Assembly: GCF_022869165.1 (NCBI RefSeq)
Contig: NZ_CP094929.1
Location: forward strand, 2,294,001-2,358,000
Direction: 5' to 3'
DNA: 64,000 nucleotides
Source of the DNA: Sphaerochaeta associata
GTDB taxonomy: Bacteria > Spirochaetota > Spirochaetia > Sphaerochaetales > Sphaerochaetaceae
Shown here one piece after another: positions 36,301 to 45,783 of this stretch. The notes beneath the pieces were generated by a model that saw only the letters and a list, made by a program, of their open reading frames with translations, ran no database searches and had not been told where the DNA came from. Position 1 is the first letter of the stretch, and each line of letters starts with the position of its first letter. The translations under genes were made by a program, and so were the position numbers.

Positions 36301-36696
36301 TCAGGCTAGGGCTATCATCTCAATCTCAACTGCAACATCCTTGGGCAGCTTTGCTACCTGAACGGCAGATCGAGCTGGGAGTATTCCTTCACCAAAATAA
36401 GAAGCATAGACTTGGTTGACGGCGGCAAAATCATCCATGTTTTTCAGGAACACGGTAGCTTTAACCACCTTGGACAGGTCGGTTCCCGCCGCAGCAAGTA
36501 CTGCCTTGAGGTTCTCGAATACCTGCCTGGCCTGATTGGCCGCATCCCCGCCGACAAGCTCGTTGGTCGTGGGATCGACAGGCAGCTGACCGCTGGTGAA
36601 AACAAACGGGCCGGCTATGACCGCCTGACTGTACGGGCCGATTGCTGCAGGTGCCTTATCAGTATTGACTTGCGTCTTTTTCAGTTGAAACATCAT
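36301..36696 (-). CDS. RidA family enamine/imine deaminase
   Basis: A 131-residue RidA/YjgF/YER057c family protein that hydrolyses reactive 2-aminoacrylate and other enamines. It has APAAIGPYSQAV near residue 16, the conserved Arg in ARSAVQVAKLP and ends DVAVEIEMIALA. Of three near in-frame ATG codons, the second is chosen because it lies 9 nt after AAAGGAG. It precedes gcvT, and both act around glycine and serine metabolism. Confidence 0.92.
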   Translation of the reverse strand: MMFQLKKTQVNTDKAPAAIGPYSQAVIAGPFVFTSGQLPVDPTTNELVGGDAANQARQVFENLKAVLAAAGTDLSKVVKATVFLKNMDDFAAVNQVYASYFGEGILPARSAVQVAKLPKDVAVEIEMIALA

Positions 36697-36747
36697 ATCA
36701 TACATCTCCTTTTCTTACCTTTGTAGAATACCCTTTGCAAGTTAGTC

Positions 36748-36776
36748 TTGCAAGGTGCAATTGAGCATTGTATGGT
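36748..36776 (+). promoter_or_regulatory. Promoter of the flavin reductase gene
   Basis: TTGCAA, a 17-nt spacer and TATGGT, then 6 nt to the ATG at 36783. Predicts a leaderless mRNA. Confidence 0.6.
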
Positions 36777-36782
36777 TATGGC

Positions 36783-37313
36783 ATGCAGATGATGATGGTC
36801 TATTCCAGCCCTAGAACCCAGGGAAACAGTACTACATTGGCGAAGGCCTTCGCCCAAGCAGGCCAAAGTACATACACCATCAATGAGGTGTACCTTCAGA
36901 ATGAAGAGCTCCAATCCTGTCGGGCGTGCAAATGGTGCAAGACCCATTTTCGATGCTTGCTCGAGGATGGTATGAATGCATTGTGCGCTTCTTTCAAGGA
37001 GAGTGAAGCAATATGCTTTGCAACACCGGTATATTGGTGGGGGGTCTCAGCACAGCTGAAACTATTCATCGATAGGCTGTACCAACTGAGAATGGAGGAT
37101 TTCAAGGGTAAAGAACTCTATGTCATAGCCTGTGGTGAAGACACCCTCGACGGAGTACAATATCGACTGATCAGGGAGCAATTTGAACAAATCTGCGAAT
37201 ATACGGGCATGAAATTTGCCGGATATCTGCCGGTTTGCGCCGGCGACGACAATCCAGTAAGTGAGAATGAAAATGCTTTACACCAAGCACGAACTCTCAT
37301 TACAAAAGCGTAA
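36783..37313 (+). CDS. NADPH-dependent FMN reductase / iron-sulfur flavoprotein-like
   Basis: A 176-residue flavodoxin-fold protein with the phosphate-binding loop YSSPRTQGNSTTLAKAF at the N-terminus, ATPVYWWGVSAQLKLFIDR for the flavin, and a cysteine pair in CRACKWCKTHFRC, as in iron-sulfur flavoproteins of anaerobes. The start MQMMMVYSSP was chosen over an ATG five codons upstream because the latter lies within the -10 region. The last 14 nt overlap a convergent HAD gene. Confidence 0.8.
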   Translation: MQMMMVYSSPRTQGNSTTLAKAFAQAGQSTYTINEVYLQNEELQSCRACKWCKTHFRCLLEDGMNALCASFKESEAICFATPVYWWGVSAQLKLFIDRLYQLRMEDFKGKELYVIACGEDTLDGVQYRLIREQFEQICEYTGMKFAGYLPVCAGDDNPVSENENALHQARTLITKA

Positions 37314-37944
37314 CCAGGTCCTCCACCTCACGAGCCATCGCATACATGGAAGGTTCTCTCTCCATTCCCTTGGGAAATCCGAAGCCCCAGTCTACTGCAA
37401 TGAAGGCAATGCCTGCCTCGATTGCTCCTTTTTGGTCGTGCGTTGTATCTCCGATTAGCACAGCATCGGATTGTGCAACACCCAGGTCATCCAGAACCTT
37501 GCGGACGATATCGGCTTTGGATAATGTGGAGGAAGCATCAGCTCCCCGTATGGAATCAAAGTACGGAGCAAGACCAAAGTGTTCCATCATTTGCTGTGCA
37601 AGCTTTTCATACTTCAGTGTTCCCACAGCAAGCAAATACCCGCGCTTCTTCAGCTCTTCCAAGGTTTCCACAATGTGTTCGTACGGCTCTGCATTGAATC
37701 TCCCATGCTCGTCGTACTCCTTGCGATAGAGAATCACAGCCTGCTCGATCAATGCAGGATCGAGGTCGTATACTTTCACAAAACACTGTGTAATGGGTGG
37801 ACCGATGAACTTGCTCAGTTGCCTGGGATCATGCTCCGGCTCCAATCCAAGTTGCACAACAGTAGCATTAGCAGATGCGAATATTCCTGGTGATGTGTTC
37901 ATCAGGGTTCCGTCCAAATCGAATATGGCAAGTTTGAAATTCAT
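37300..37944 (-). CDS. HAD family phosphatase, phosphoglycolate phosphatase-like
   Basis: A 214-residue haloacid dehalogenase hydrolase: motif I AIFDLDGTLMNT at residues 6-17, motif II AVGTLKYEK, motif IV LIGDTTHDQKGA. Cap-domain helix IGPPITQCF is like that of Gph and pyrophosphatase PpaX relatives. It overlaps the inositol-monophosphatase gene by ATGA. Confidence 0.88.
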   Translation of the reverse strand: MNFKLAIFDLDGTLMNTSPGIFASANATVVQLGLEPEHDPRQLSKFIGPPITQCFVKVYDLDPALIEQAVILYRKEYDEHGRFNAEPYEHIVETLEELKKRGYLLAVGTLKYEKLAQQMMEHFGLAPYFDSIRGADASSTLSKADIVRKVLDDLGVAQSDAVLIGDTTHDQKGAIEAGIAFIAVDWGFGFPKGMEREPSMYAMAREVEDLVTLL

Positions 37945-38738
37945 GCATGCACCTTATGTAAAATCTGAGAGTGAATCAAGCCGTTTGAGGCAATCAGATC
38001 ACATCGGGCATCCGTAAACGGCTGCCCGGGGTCGGCACTCTCAACCAATCCTCCTGCTTCGCGGACCAGCAGCATGCCTGCTGCCATGTCATAGTACCCG
38101 AGGCAAAGCTCATAGTACCCATCCAATCTGCCTGCTGCGATGTAGGCAAGTTCCAGTGCACACGAACCAAAGGAGCGGAAATCACTGGTTGCAAGAAACA
38201 ACTTCTTTGCAGTTTCAAAATAGCCGTCGACCAGCTGATGTTGCCGATGAGGAGGGACACAGACCATCAATGCTTTTGAAAAATCCGTTACAGAAGACAC
38301 GGTAATCCGCTGCCCATTCAGATACACTCCCTCGCCTTCGCTTCCCCAAAAGAGTTCCTGCTGCCTTGGATTGTAAACCACTCCCACCAAGGGGTGATAG
38401 GGCTCGAGCTCCCATGCGATGCTGATCGTGTAGTTGGGCAGCGAGCGAAAGAAATTAGTGGTGCCGTCAATTGGGTCCAATATCCAACGCCCATGACCTC
38501 CACAACCACTTGTTCCCGTCTCTTCTCCAAAAATTCTATCATCGGGAAATGTCTGTCTGATAGTCGAAATAATGAGTTGCTCACAGGCACGATCTGCGTC
38601 GGTGACAAAATCGTTTTGATGTTTATCGTGTACTTGGATATTGGGATTCTTCCCTGCCTCCAAGACATAAGAACCTGCAAGCCTAGCTGCCTGCAAGGCT
38701 ACCTCCAAATGGCGGGCAATGAGATCTTTGTTGTTCAT
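37941..38738 (-). CDS. Inositol monophosphatase family protein
   Basis: A 265-residue magnesium-dependent, lithium-sensitive-type phosphatase. Metal ligands are visible in FVTDADRACE, FGEET near residue 70, and WILDPIDGTTNF near residue 86, with YDMAAGMLLVREAGG at the third site. The substrate may be inositol phosphate, fructose bisphosphate or PAP. It is flanked by ATGA overlaps on both sides, so it is in one operon with the repeat protein and the HAD phosphatase. Confidence 0.9.
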   Translation of the reverse strand: MNNKDLIARHLEVALQAARLAGSYVLEAGKNPNIQVHDKHQNDFVTDADRACEQLIISTIRQTFPDDRIFGEETGTSGCGGHGRWILDPIDGTTNFFRSLPNYTISIAWELEPYHPLVGVVYNPRQQELFWGSEGEGVYLNGQRITVSSVTDFSKALMVCVPPHRQHQLVDGYFETAKKLFLATSDFRSFGSCALELAYIAAGRLDGYYELCLGYYDMAAGMLLVREAGGLVESADPGQPFTDARCDLIASNGLIHSQILHKVHA

Positions 38739-41700
38739 CGTATTCTTTTCTTCTCCAGGATGCGTTCACCCAAGTTAACTACATATTTCCAGTCGGATTG
38801 CGAGAAATCTTCCTGCTTGATGATTTTCTCTTCAGCGTGATAGAGCGTCCCAGTATGACTGTATCCAAGATACAGGACATTCCAAGAAAGCTTGCCTTGG
38901 GCATACATGATAGCGGCAACGTTGTTTCTTCGATCCCAAGCACGCAGCATATCACCCTTTCCAGCCATCAAAACTACGGTCAGGTTGATACCGGGAATTG
39001 TGAACATCTTGTCCTTGGAGTCGGCATTTTGGGCTTGTCGTGCCTGCTCGATCAATGAAGAGGTTCCCATCAAGAGCTGAGGTTCGGCACTCTTGCAGAA
39101 TTCAAAGAACGTATTCTGCGAATTCTCTTTCAACTTACCCAATATTTCTCTGATTGTGAAAGGCAGATTTCCATCGAATGAGCTCTCTACTTCCTCAAGC
39201 TGTACCATTGCAGTCGGTACATTTTTCTCCACATCAGTGGCGACAACACTCTCTTTACTCCCTGATTTTGCTATGGTATCGGCAAGTATGAATCGAGGGA
39301 TTGAAGGTACCGAAGTATCAGTCTTTTCCTTTTCTATGGTTTCCTCAGCCTTTTCCTGCTTCTTCTGCTCCCTGAACTCGGGTGGCATCGCAAGTCGATT
39401 ATCAGGATGGAAAGGCTCCACCACAGCAGGCTCCTCCACCACAGCGGGTTCTTCCACCACAGCAGGCTCCTCCACCACAGCGGGTTCTTCCACCACAGCA
39501 GGCTCCTCCACCACAGCAGGCTCCTCCACCACAGCGGGTTCTTCCACCACAGCGGGTTCCTCCACCACAGCGGGTTCTTCCTCTACAGCGGGTTCCTCCA
39601 CCACAGCGGGTTCCTCCACCACAGCGGGTTCTTCCTCTACAGCGGGTTCTTCCTCTACAGCGGGTTCTTCCTCTACAGCGGGTTCTTCCTCTACAGCGGG
39701 TTCTTCGTCTTGAAGAAGCAAATCTCCAATTGGAGTATCTTCATCAAAAACCATCTCCTCTCTTCTATCACCTGCAGTTTTCGCAGGTTCAAGCGGCATT
39801 GGTTCCTTCTTCTCGACTGCAGCTTCAGGAACGCCTTTGGCTATATTGGAAAGATGGGAGAAGAAGGAAAACGGCGAGGATGGCTTGCTCACAGGAGGTG
39901 CATCTTCTTTCTTATCCGGTTGCAACATGGATAAGAAATCATCTTCATCATCGGCATCTGAGTCTCCGGTATGGAACATTTCTGAAAACTCCTCAGTTCC
40001 ATCTTCCATATCCTCATCAGCAGAATTCAAATAATCCTCTACTTCATCGTCATCATCATGAACTACAGTAGGTTCGAGTATGCAATATGCTTCCAACTCA
40101 TACTCATCCCCTTCTCCATCGTGGTCCTCATATTGTTCAAGGTCATCATCGTCAAAATCGAATAAGCTCGGCTGCACATCAAGACCGACTAATTCGTCAG
40201 CTGTCTCTATCTCATCCTGCTCGTCGTCATCATGAAATTCATTATCGTCAGCTTCATCTGAAGCAGTAAAATATGAGGATCCTGCAAAAGGTACTTGAAC
40301 GGCAAGCTCCTCATCAACGGCAAGCTCCTCATCAACGGCAAGCTCCTCATCAACGGCAAGCTCCTCATCAACGGCAAGCTCCTCATCAACGGCAAGCTCC
40401 TCATCAACGGCAAGCTCCTCATCAACGGCAAGCTCCTCATCAACGGCAAGCTCCTCATCAACGGCAAGCTCCTCATCAACGGCAAGCTCTTCATCAACGG
40501 CAAGCTCTTCATCAACGGCAAGCTCTTCATCAACAGCAAGCTCTTCCTCTGCAGCAAGCTCTTCCTCTGCAGCAAGCTCTTCCTCTGCAGCAAGATCCTC
40601 CTCTGCAGCAAGCTCTTCCTCTGCAGCAAGCTCTTCCTCTGCAGCAAGCTCTTCCTCTGCAGCAAGCTCTTCCTCTGCAGCAAGCTCTTCCTCTGCAGCA
40701 AGCTCTTCCTCTGCAGCAAGCTCTTCCTCTGCAGCAAGCTCTTCCTCTGCAGCAAGCTCTTCCTCTGCAGCAAGATCCTCCTCTGCAGCAAGATCCTCCT
40801 CTGCAGCAAGATCCTCCTCTACAGCCAGTTCATTCTCAACAGGGAGTTCCAGCTCATCAGTAGGCTCTTTCGTGGGTGAAGAATCATCGTGATGTACATC
40901 AGAGAAAGGAGAAAGCCCAAGAAGATCCTTCAAGGCAGCAACACCCTCCCAATTGGAGGCAAGATTGGCTAGCTGTATGAATGAGATGTTTAGAACGTCT
41001 TGATTCATCGCAAGCGGATAAAGAATTGGATGCTTGGTATCGACAAACACCGTCCGCTTCTTTTGCTTCAATGCAACCTCTCGTCTTTCTTGTTCGGTCT
41101 TGAGGAAAGCGCAATAAGCTTGTGCATCCTTGAATGGATTGATGGATGCATATGCATGCTCCGTGTACGGAATCTGGACTATGAGCTCTTTCTTTCCATC
41201 GTCAAAGAGAGCATTTAAAGAGCCTCCAGGAACCTCAACATTGCGAGTGTAGTTCATAGTCCCCAGCATTGCAGTGAAGAATGTCACAGGAACAAGGGAA
41301 TGCTTCTCTTTTTCAATACCATCCCACTGCTGTGCAAGGTTTGTATCCTCATCGCATACAGCACGCTTTATACTTTCGTACGCTTTATCTAGCAACGATT
41401 CTGCATCATAACAGTAATACAAGGCTCCGAAACGAAGAAATGGACGAGTATTTTGCAGTGAGTCATCAGTCAAGAGAAAAGGAGCCTCCTCTGTCGGTTT
41501 GCTGGCAAACGTGCGTGAGAGCAGGTAGGCATCCCGCTCGGAAAGCTTGGTATCTTGAAGGACATTGAACAGAGCATACCCATCACGTCGTTCAACGATG
41601 CTCTCTATCCAAGACTCCCACCCCTGCTCCTTGATGATACGGTCCATTACAGCATCAAGATCATCAACATTCTCTCCCCGGCTCTTGAGCATCTCCAACT

Positions 41701-42367
41701 GAAGCATACTTGCCTGCTTGAAGGTGGCGCTGTCCTCACGCAGTTGGTCGATTCCTTCGACCGCACGCTTTGCAAGCGTAAGAAATGAGGAGAGCAGACC
41801 ATCGAGCTTGGCAGGGAATACTTCACCGACGAGAGCATTGAAAGGCTGCAAGCGATAGCGCAACGCGGTATAGGTTTGCTCGAGCAAGGCAGCATCTACT
41901 GGTTGGGGAAGACAAAAGTCGGTTGCTTCCTCTTGGTAAGTCAAGAGAAGTTCATCCGAATCGATAATCTGCTGGGATCGTAAAAGTAATGCAGTATTAT
42001 CTACATATCTGATTGTCTTTCTGCACAGATCCTCGAAGACTTGCGTAAGTCGCTTCCAATCCTTGCTTGCAATTTCTCGATTCTGGGATGGGGAAGCCTT
42101 CCAGTATGGCAGGAGAGCTGCAAGGTAGGAGACCAGGCGCTGAGAAACCTGTTGGGCAAATGCGTCCTGCTTCCTTACCGTTGCGATGCGCCGGCGCTCC
42201 CAACATGCATATTTCAGCAGCTCAAAGGGATGGTATGAGAAAACAATGCTCTGTATAATTCTCACATCATTTGCAAGAAACACAGAGGCTTCCTTCAGAT
42301 TCTTCTGGATTTTATCCGGAGAAATCTCTCCAATGGAAAGTAAATCCCAACCCTCACTACTTTTCAC
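38735..42367 (-). CDS. Large acidic repeat protein, unknown function
   Basis: A 1210-residue protein starting at GTG with AAGGAG 8 nt upstream. Residues 1 to about 510 are helical and charged, with no signal peptide. About residues 513-690 hold tandem six-residue repeats, roughly 16 EELAAE-type then 13 EELAVD-type. An acidic Asp/Glu region follows, then a second array of about 17 EEPAVV/EEPAVE units at about 885-986. A non-repetitive C-terminal domain (FTIREILGKLKEN to KYVVNLGERILEKK) closes it. I do not recognise either folded domain. The repeats probably form a long, highly negative, extended linker. Confidence 0.75.
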   Translation of the reverse strand: MKSSEGWDLLSIGEISPDKIQKNLKEASVFLANDVRIIQSIVFSYHPFELLKYACWERRRIATVRKQDAFAQQVSQRLVSYLAALLPYWKASPSQNREIASKDWKRLTQVFEDLCRKTIRYVDNTALLLRSQQIIDSDELLLTYQEEATDFCLPQPVDAALLEQTYTALRYRLQPFNALVGEVFPAKLDGLLSSFLTLAKRAVEGIDQLREDSATFKQASMLQLEMLKSRGENVDDLDAVMDRIIKEQGWESWIESIVERRDGYALFNVLQDTKLSERDAYLLSRTFASKPTEEAPFLLTDDSLQNTRPFLRFGALYYCYDAESLLDKAYESIKRAVCDEDTNLAQQWDGIEKEKHSLVPVTFFTAMLGTMNYTRNVEVPGGSLNALFDDGKKELIVQIPYTEHAYASINPFKDAQAYCAFLKTEQERREVALKQKKRTVFVDTKHPILYPLAMNQDVLNISFIQLANLASNWEGVAALKDLLGLSPFSDVHHDDSSPTKEPTDELELPVENELAVEEDLAAEEDLAAEEDLAAEEELAAEEELAAEEELAAEEELAAEEELAAEEELAAEEELAAEEELAAEEELAAEEDLAAEEELAAEEELAAEEELAVDEELAVDEELAVDEELAVDEELAVDEELAVDEELAVDEELAVDEELAVDEELAVDEELAVDEELAVDEELAVDEELAVQVPFAGSSYFTASDEADDNEFHDDDEQDEIETADELVGLDVQPSLFDFDDDDLEQYEDHDGEGDEYELEAYCILEPTVVHDDDDEVEDYLNSADEDMEDGTEEFSEMFHTGDSDADDEDDFLSMLQPDKKEDAPPVSKPSSPFSFFSHLSNIAKGVPEAAVEKKEPMPLEPAKTAGDRREEMVFDEDTPIGDLLLQDEEPAVEEEPAVEEEPAVEEEPAVEEEPAVVEEPAVVEEPAVEEEPAVVEEPAVVEEPAVVEEPAVVEEPAVVEEPAVVEEPAVVEEPAVVEEPAVVEPFHPDNRLAMPPEFREQKKQEKAEETIEKEKTDTSVPSIPRFILADTIAKSGSKESVVATDVEKNVPTAMVQLEEVESSFDGNLPFTIREILGKLKENSQNTFFEFCKSAEPQLLMGTSSLIEQARQAQNADSKDKMFTIPGINLTVVLMAGKGDMLRAWDRRNNVAAIMYAQGKLSWNVLYLGYSHTGTLYHAEEKIIKQEDFSQSDWKYVVNLGERILEKKRIR
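39412..39714 (-). repeat. 18-bp tandem array, EEPAVV type
   Basis: About 17 copies of an 18-bp unit, plus-strand form CTCCACCACAGCGGGTTC, with variants CTTCCTCTACAGCGGGTT. Translated as EEPAVV or EEPAVE. In-frame unit length keeps the gene open when copy number changes. Confidence 0.9.
40300..40832 (-). repeat. 18-bp tandem array, EELAVD and EELAAE types
   Basis: About 13 copies of GGCAAGCTCCTCATCAAC followed by about 16 copies of GCAAGCTCTTCCTCTGCA (plus-strand forms). Neighbouring copies are almost identical at DNA level, including third codon positions, indicating recent expansion. All frames across the array are open, so the long ORFs on the other strand here are artefacts. Confidence 0.92.
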
Positions 42368-42438
42368 TGCAACTTCTCCTTAGCACAGAGCATACCACAC
42401 CTTGCAAAGGCAATCAAACTCGCCCTTCACTACTTCTT

Positions 42439-43599
42439 TTAAACCTCTTCCAAAGGAGATGTCGTCATCGTTCGATAGAAGACAAAACACAACAAGGCCG
42501 AGGCAAGAGCGAAGAATGAATACGACAAGAAAAGGGTTCTATACCCAAAAGATTCAACGATCAAGCCGCCTAAACTCGACCCCAGGACAGCAGGAAGCCC
42601 GGTACCCAACGAGATGTAAATGGACATCCCCAAGGTACGATGAGAGCGCCTGACCCTTCGGGCAACAAAGAAAATGGCAGCTGGGTGAAAGAATCCATAC
42701 CCGATGCTGTGAAGCAGCTGACCAGCCAACACCCCTGTAATGGAGGGCACCATGGCATACAGTATCAAACGAAGCATCATCGCCACGCCACTGGCTATGA
42801 ACATATGCACTGGAAGGACTTTCTTCCGTTGGATGAGAATTCCCGCAATGATCATTGCGCCAAACTCGCTGCCTGCAGCGAGGGCATTCAGTAAACTGAT
42901 TGCGTTGATCTTCAGCTCCTCAACCAGGTACAACGAGAAGAAACTTGAGACCGACGACATGCTTATTCTATTCAGGGCAATAATGAAAATTCCAACCACA
43001 AACGCCCGGTCGAACCAATGGCCTGCTTGGGGTGTCTCAATCTGAATGGAGGCACCTCGTTGTTTCGGTTCGCGCTTCCACCCGAGTACCACCAGGATAA
43101 AAATTCCGCTGATCGCCAAGGCAAAGGTACCGATGCTCAAATTACTGGAAAGATCAGGTTGCTTGGTCGCTGCGAAAAGCAACGAAAAGAAAACAAAGCC
43201 AACTGTACCGAAGGAGCGAATCAAGGTGTACTTCTGGGAATCACCGTTGAACAAGTTATTTGCATAGCTATCGAGAAGCGGCATCAATGAGCGCAAAAAG
43301 AACGCAAGCAGCGAAAGCCCGACGATGGTGATCAGAAGCGATGTGGACAGCATCAAGACAGTCATACCCATGCAGGCAATCACGGTACAGAAAAGCACGA
43401 CAGCCTTCATGTTCCCTCGTTTATCAACATGCCTGGCTACAAGCAGAGGACCTGCGATACCAGCTATCTCGAACAAGGAAAGGAGAACGCCGACAATTTC
43501 ATAGGAGTACCCTTTGTTTCGCAGCATCACTTGCAGAAAAGGGTTTACGATTGCATAAATGGAATACATGAAAAAGAAGGAGGAATATAGGATGACCAT
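42439..43599 (-). CDS. MFS transporter, MFS_1-like
   Basis: A 386-residue, twelve-helix major facilitator protein similar in layout to the nucleoside/phenylpropionate-type group (NPFLQVMLRNKGYSYEIVGVLLS near the N-terminus, VDKRGNMK in the loop after helix 2, RSFGTVGFV in helix 5). The start MVILYSSFFF lies 7 nt after a good promoter; upstream codons of the frame overlap that promoter. The substrate is unknown. Confidence 0.82.
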   Translation of the reverse strand: MVILYSSFFFMYSIYAIVNPFLQVMLRNKGYSYEIVGVLLSLFEIAGIAGPLLVARHVDKRGNMKAVVLFCTVIACMGMTVLMLSTSLLITIVGLSLLAFFLRSLMPLLDSYANNLFNGDSQKYTLIRSFGTVGFVFFSLLFAATKQPDLSSNLSIGTFALAISGIFILVVLGWKREPKQRGASIQIETPQAGHWFDRAFVVGIFIIALNRISMSSVSSFFSLYLVEELKINAISLLNALAAGSEFGAMIIAGILIQRKKVLPVHMFIASGVAMMLRLILYAMVPSITGVLAGQLLHSIGYGFFHPAAIFFVARRVRRSHRTLGMSIYISLGTGLPAVLGSSLGGLIVESFGYRTLFLSYSFFALASALLCFVFYRTMTTSPLEEV

Positions 43600-43606
43600 A
43601 ACCCGC

Positions 43607-43635
43607 ATTGTAGGCAATTGCAGGCACAGCAACAA
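43607..43635 (-). promoter_or_regulatory. Promoter of the MFS gene
   Basis: On the minus strand TTGTTG, a 17-nt spacer and TACAAT, 7 nt before the ATG. Predicts a leaderless mRNA. Confidence 0.6.
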
Positions 43636-43645
43636 GAGGAAATGA

Positions 43646-44812
43646 CTAGATTGTCAGGAAAGGGCGAGCCTTTTCGAGCACGGAAAACGGCAACTTCAAA
43701 TCCTCAAGACAAGACAAGGGAGCCATCCTTCTATGACTTACAATCCTGCCGACATAGGTGGGGCCGAGGCCGGGCACTCTCAGCAGTGCCTCCTTGGGAG
43801 ATCGTTTGACCGAAAGCGGGAAGTATTGAGGATTGGCCTGCGCCCAAACAAGCTTTGGGTCCTTCGTAAGGCTGAGATTTCCTTCTTCGGTAAATATCAT
43901 CTCCTCATACGAGAAGCCATATTTTCGAAGCAGCCAGTCGGCTTGGTACAGACGATGCTCTCGGGTAAGGGAAGCATGGTCTGTCTCATCGACCTGACCG
44001 AGATCGAACAACTCGAGCTGTGAATGCTGATATTGTTTCTGCTCTCCGGGAAGACTCTGGTCTCCCAATCCCTTCTGATAGGCACTGAAATACAGCCTGC
44101 CCATGTGAAGCTCCTGATACAATCGGCTGGTATAGAGCAGAATTTCCTTATCCAGCTCATCGCTGGCCCCGACGATGAATTGGCTGGAAGTATGCACCCT
44201 CTCATAGCGTGAACCTTTCGCAGTTTGACTGGCGATATACGTCAACGGCTGGAGGATATCCTGAACATAATTCTTAGATTCCGAAAGCTTGGAAAAATGC
44301 TGCTCGCCAGGAGCCTCGATGTTCAGTGAGAGCGCTGAAGCGTACTTGAGCGCCTCGTCTATGCTCTCCTTGCTGGAGCCTGGAATGACCTTCAGGTGGA
44401 TGTACCCCCTGTATCGGTACGAATTTCTCAGGATTCTTGCTGTGTCGGTGAGCATTTCCATGGTTTTTTCAGCACAACCGAGTACAGCGCTGGAAAGAAA
44501 GAGACCGATGAGTGGACGCTTGCTCTGAAACTCATGGAAAAATGAGGCCATCTCCTTCGGGGCAAGGGCTACAGGCCTGAAATCCTGGTCATTTCTCAGG
44601 GGACAATACTTGCAGTCATTGGCACAGCGGTTGCCCATGAGCGTTTTCAGCATTATGCCCGGCCCGCCGCTGACTGTCGTTGTAGGATACAGCCACCCCG
44701 ATCCGGCAGTATTACGCTTTCGGTGCTCCTGGGGGTTCTTGGTGCCACAGGCACAACTGAGGTCGTATTGTGCATCACGACTTAAGATATCAAGCTTGCT
44801 TTGTGTATCCAT
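43646..44812 (-). CDS. Radical SAM protein of the DNA-repair-linked family
   Basis: A 388-residue radical SAM enzyme. The 4Fe-4S site is CANDCKYC (C-x3-C-x2-C) at about residues 63-70. The family often annotated as putative DNA modification/repair radical SAM protein has this layout, including the GSGWLYPTT...GGPGIMLKTLMGN start and a C-terminal helix-hairpin-helix (LRVPGLGPTYVGRIV). In other genomes it is usually next to a uracil-DNA glycosylase-like gene; none is adjacent here. The ribosome site is GAGG 7 nt upstream. Confidence 0.85.
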   Translation of the reverse strand: MDTQSKLDILSRDAQYDLSCACGTKNPQEHRKRNTAGSGWLYPTTTVSGGPGIMLKTLMGNRCANDCKYCPLRNDQDFRPVALAPKEMASFFHEFQSKRPLIGLFLSSAVLGCAEKTMEMLTDTARILRNSYRYRGYIHLKVIPGSSKESIDEALKYASALSLNIEAPGEQHFSKLSESKNYVQDILQPLTYIASQTAKGSRYERVHTSSQFIVGASDELDKEILLYTSRLYQELHMGRLYFSAYQKGLGDQSLPGEQKQYQHSQLELFDLGQVDETDHASLTREHRLYQADWLLRKYGFSYEEMIFTEEGNLSLTKDPKLVWAQANPQYFPLSVKRSPKEALLRVPGLGPTYVGRIVSHRRMAPLSCLEDLKLPFSVLEKARPFLTI

Positions 44813-44864
44813 ATCCTACCTCATCGTAGGAACAGGGTAACATCAGTAAAGTAGTTTTGACAAG

Positions 44865-45773
44865 CTAGATACCCCGTCTTCTGTACTCGCTTATCAATAA
44901 ACCTGCAAGGGTGAAGGCCGTACCTATCGCATCGAGCTGTCCGAACGGTTCAGAAAGGAAGGCAACCGCCACCACAATGGTGATGATGGGACTAAGATAA
45001 AGGTAGAAGGAGCTCTTGATAGGGCCGATGGTTCTCAACCCAAAATTCCAAGAAAGGAAGCAGAAGGCTGAGGCAACAAGACCCAGGAAGAGAAAATGAT
45101 ACAGGTACGGGGTCTGAATCACCTGATGGACCGGAAGACCATCACCGTTGATGAGCAACACAAGGGTATGGCCGAGCAAGCCATAGAAAAACATGGTTCT
45201 GGTCACCAAAAGATTCGGATACCCCTTCTTTCCGATCACCCTGGTGAGTACGGTATAGATTGCCCAAACCATGATTGCAAGGAGTGCAAGCACATCACCC
45301 TTTGGATTGAAGGCGACCTCTTCAGTGCTGGAGAAAGTCAAGAGAACAATGCCGGCCATCGAAAGAGCCAAACCAATGAAGTAGTTTTTCTTCAGGGGTT
45401 CTTCCTTTAAGAAGATGTGGGAAGCGAGCAAAGTGAAGAAAGGAGCAGCAGCCACAATGACTCCTACGTTGCTTGCACTGGTGAACAACAAAGCAGTATT
45501 TTCCAAAAAGTAATACAGAAAAATACCGCAAAACCCCGCAAGAGCAACAAAAAGTCGGTCGATGGGCTGTTTGTACACCAACGGTTTATGGTTTATCACA
45601 CTCAAAACCAATAGTCCGAGCAAAGAACGCACCACAAGAATCTGAGAGGGGGAAAAGGCTGTAAGCAATAGTTTTGAAGAGACATAGGTGGTCGCCCACA
45701 CAGTCATGGTCAACAGCACCGCCAGATGTCCGAGCAAGCGGGTTTTCTTCAGCACAACAACTTCTTCCTGCAT
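44865..45773 (-). CDS. EamA/DMT family transporter
   Basis: A 302-residue protein with ten predicted helices in two EamA repeats (LLTMTVWATTYVSSKLL in the first, LLAIMVWAIYTVLTRVIGKK in the second), the drug/metabolite exporter family. The start MQEEVVVLKK lies 10 nt after a -10 hexamer. The open frame extends 13 codons upstream through that promoter. The substrate is unknown; amino acids or other metabolites are typical. Confidence 0.88.
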   Translation of the reverse strand: MQEEVVVLKKTRLLGHLAVLLTMTVWATTYVSSKLLLTAFSPSQILVVRSLLGLLVLSVINHKPLVYKQPIDRLFVALAGFCGIFLYYFLENTALLFTSASNVGVIVAAAPFFTLLASHIFLKEEPLKKNYFIGLALSMAGIVLLTFSSTEEVAFNPKGDVLALLAIMVWAIYTVLTRVIGKKGYPNLLVTRTMFFYGLLGHTLVLLINGDGLPVHQVIQTPYLYHFLFLGLVASAFCFLSWNFGLRTIGPIKSSFYLYLSPIITIVVAVAFLSEPFGQLDAIGTAFTLAGLLISEYRRRGI

Positions 45774-45783
45774 AATGGCCGGC

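Noticed and set aside
40300-40832. Regular repeats that could be mistaken for a CRISPR array
   Set aside because: Units are contiguous 18-bp copies without spacers and lie in frame in a coding region.
39093-40879. Long open frames on the plus strand and other minus-strand frames across the repeat arrays
   Set aside because: They arise because the 18-bp units lack stop codons in all frames; their products are simple repeats with no ribosome sites.
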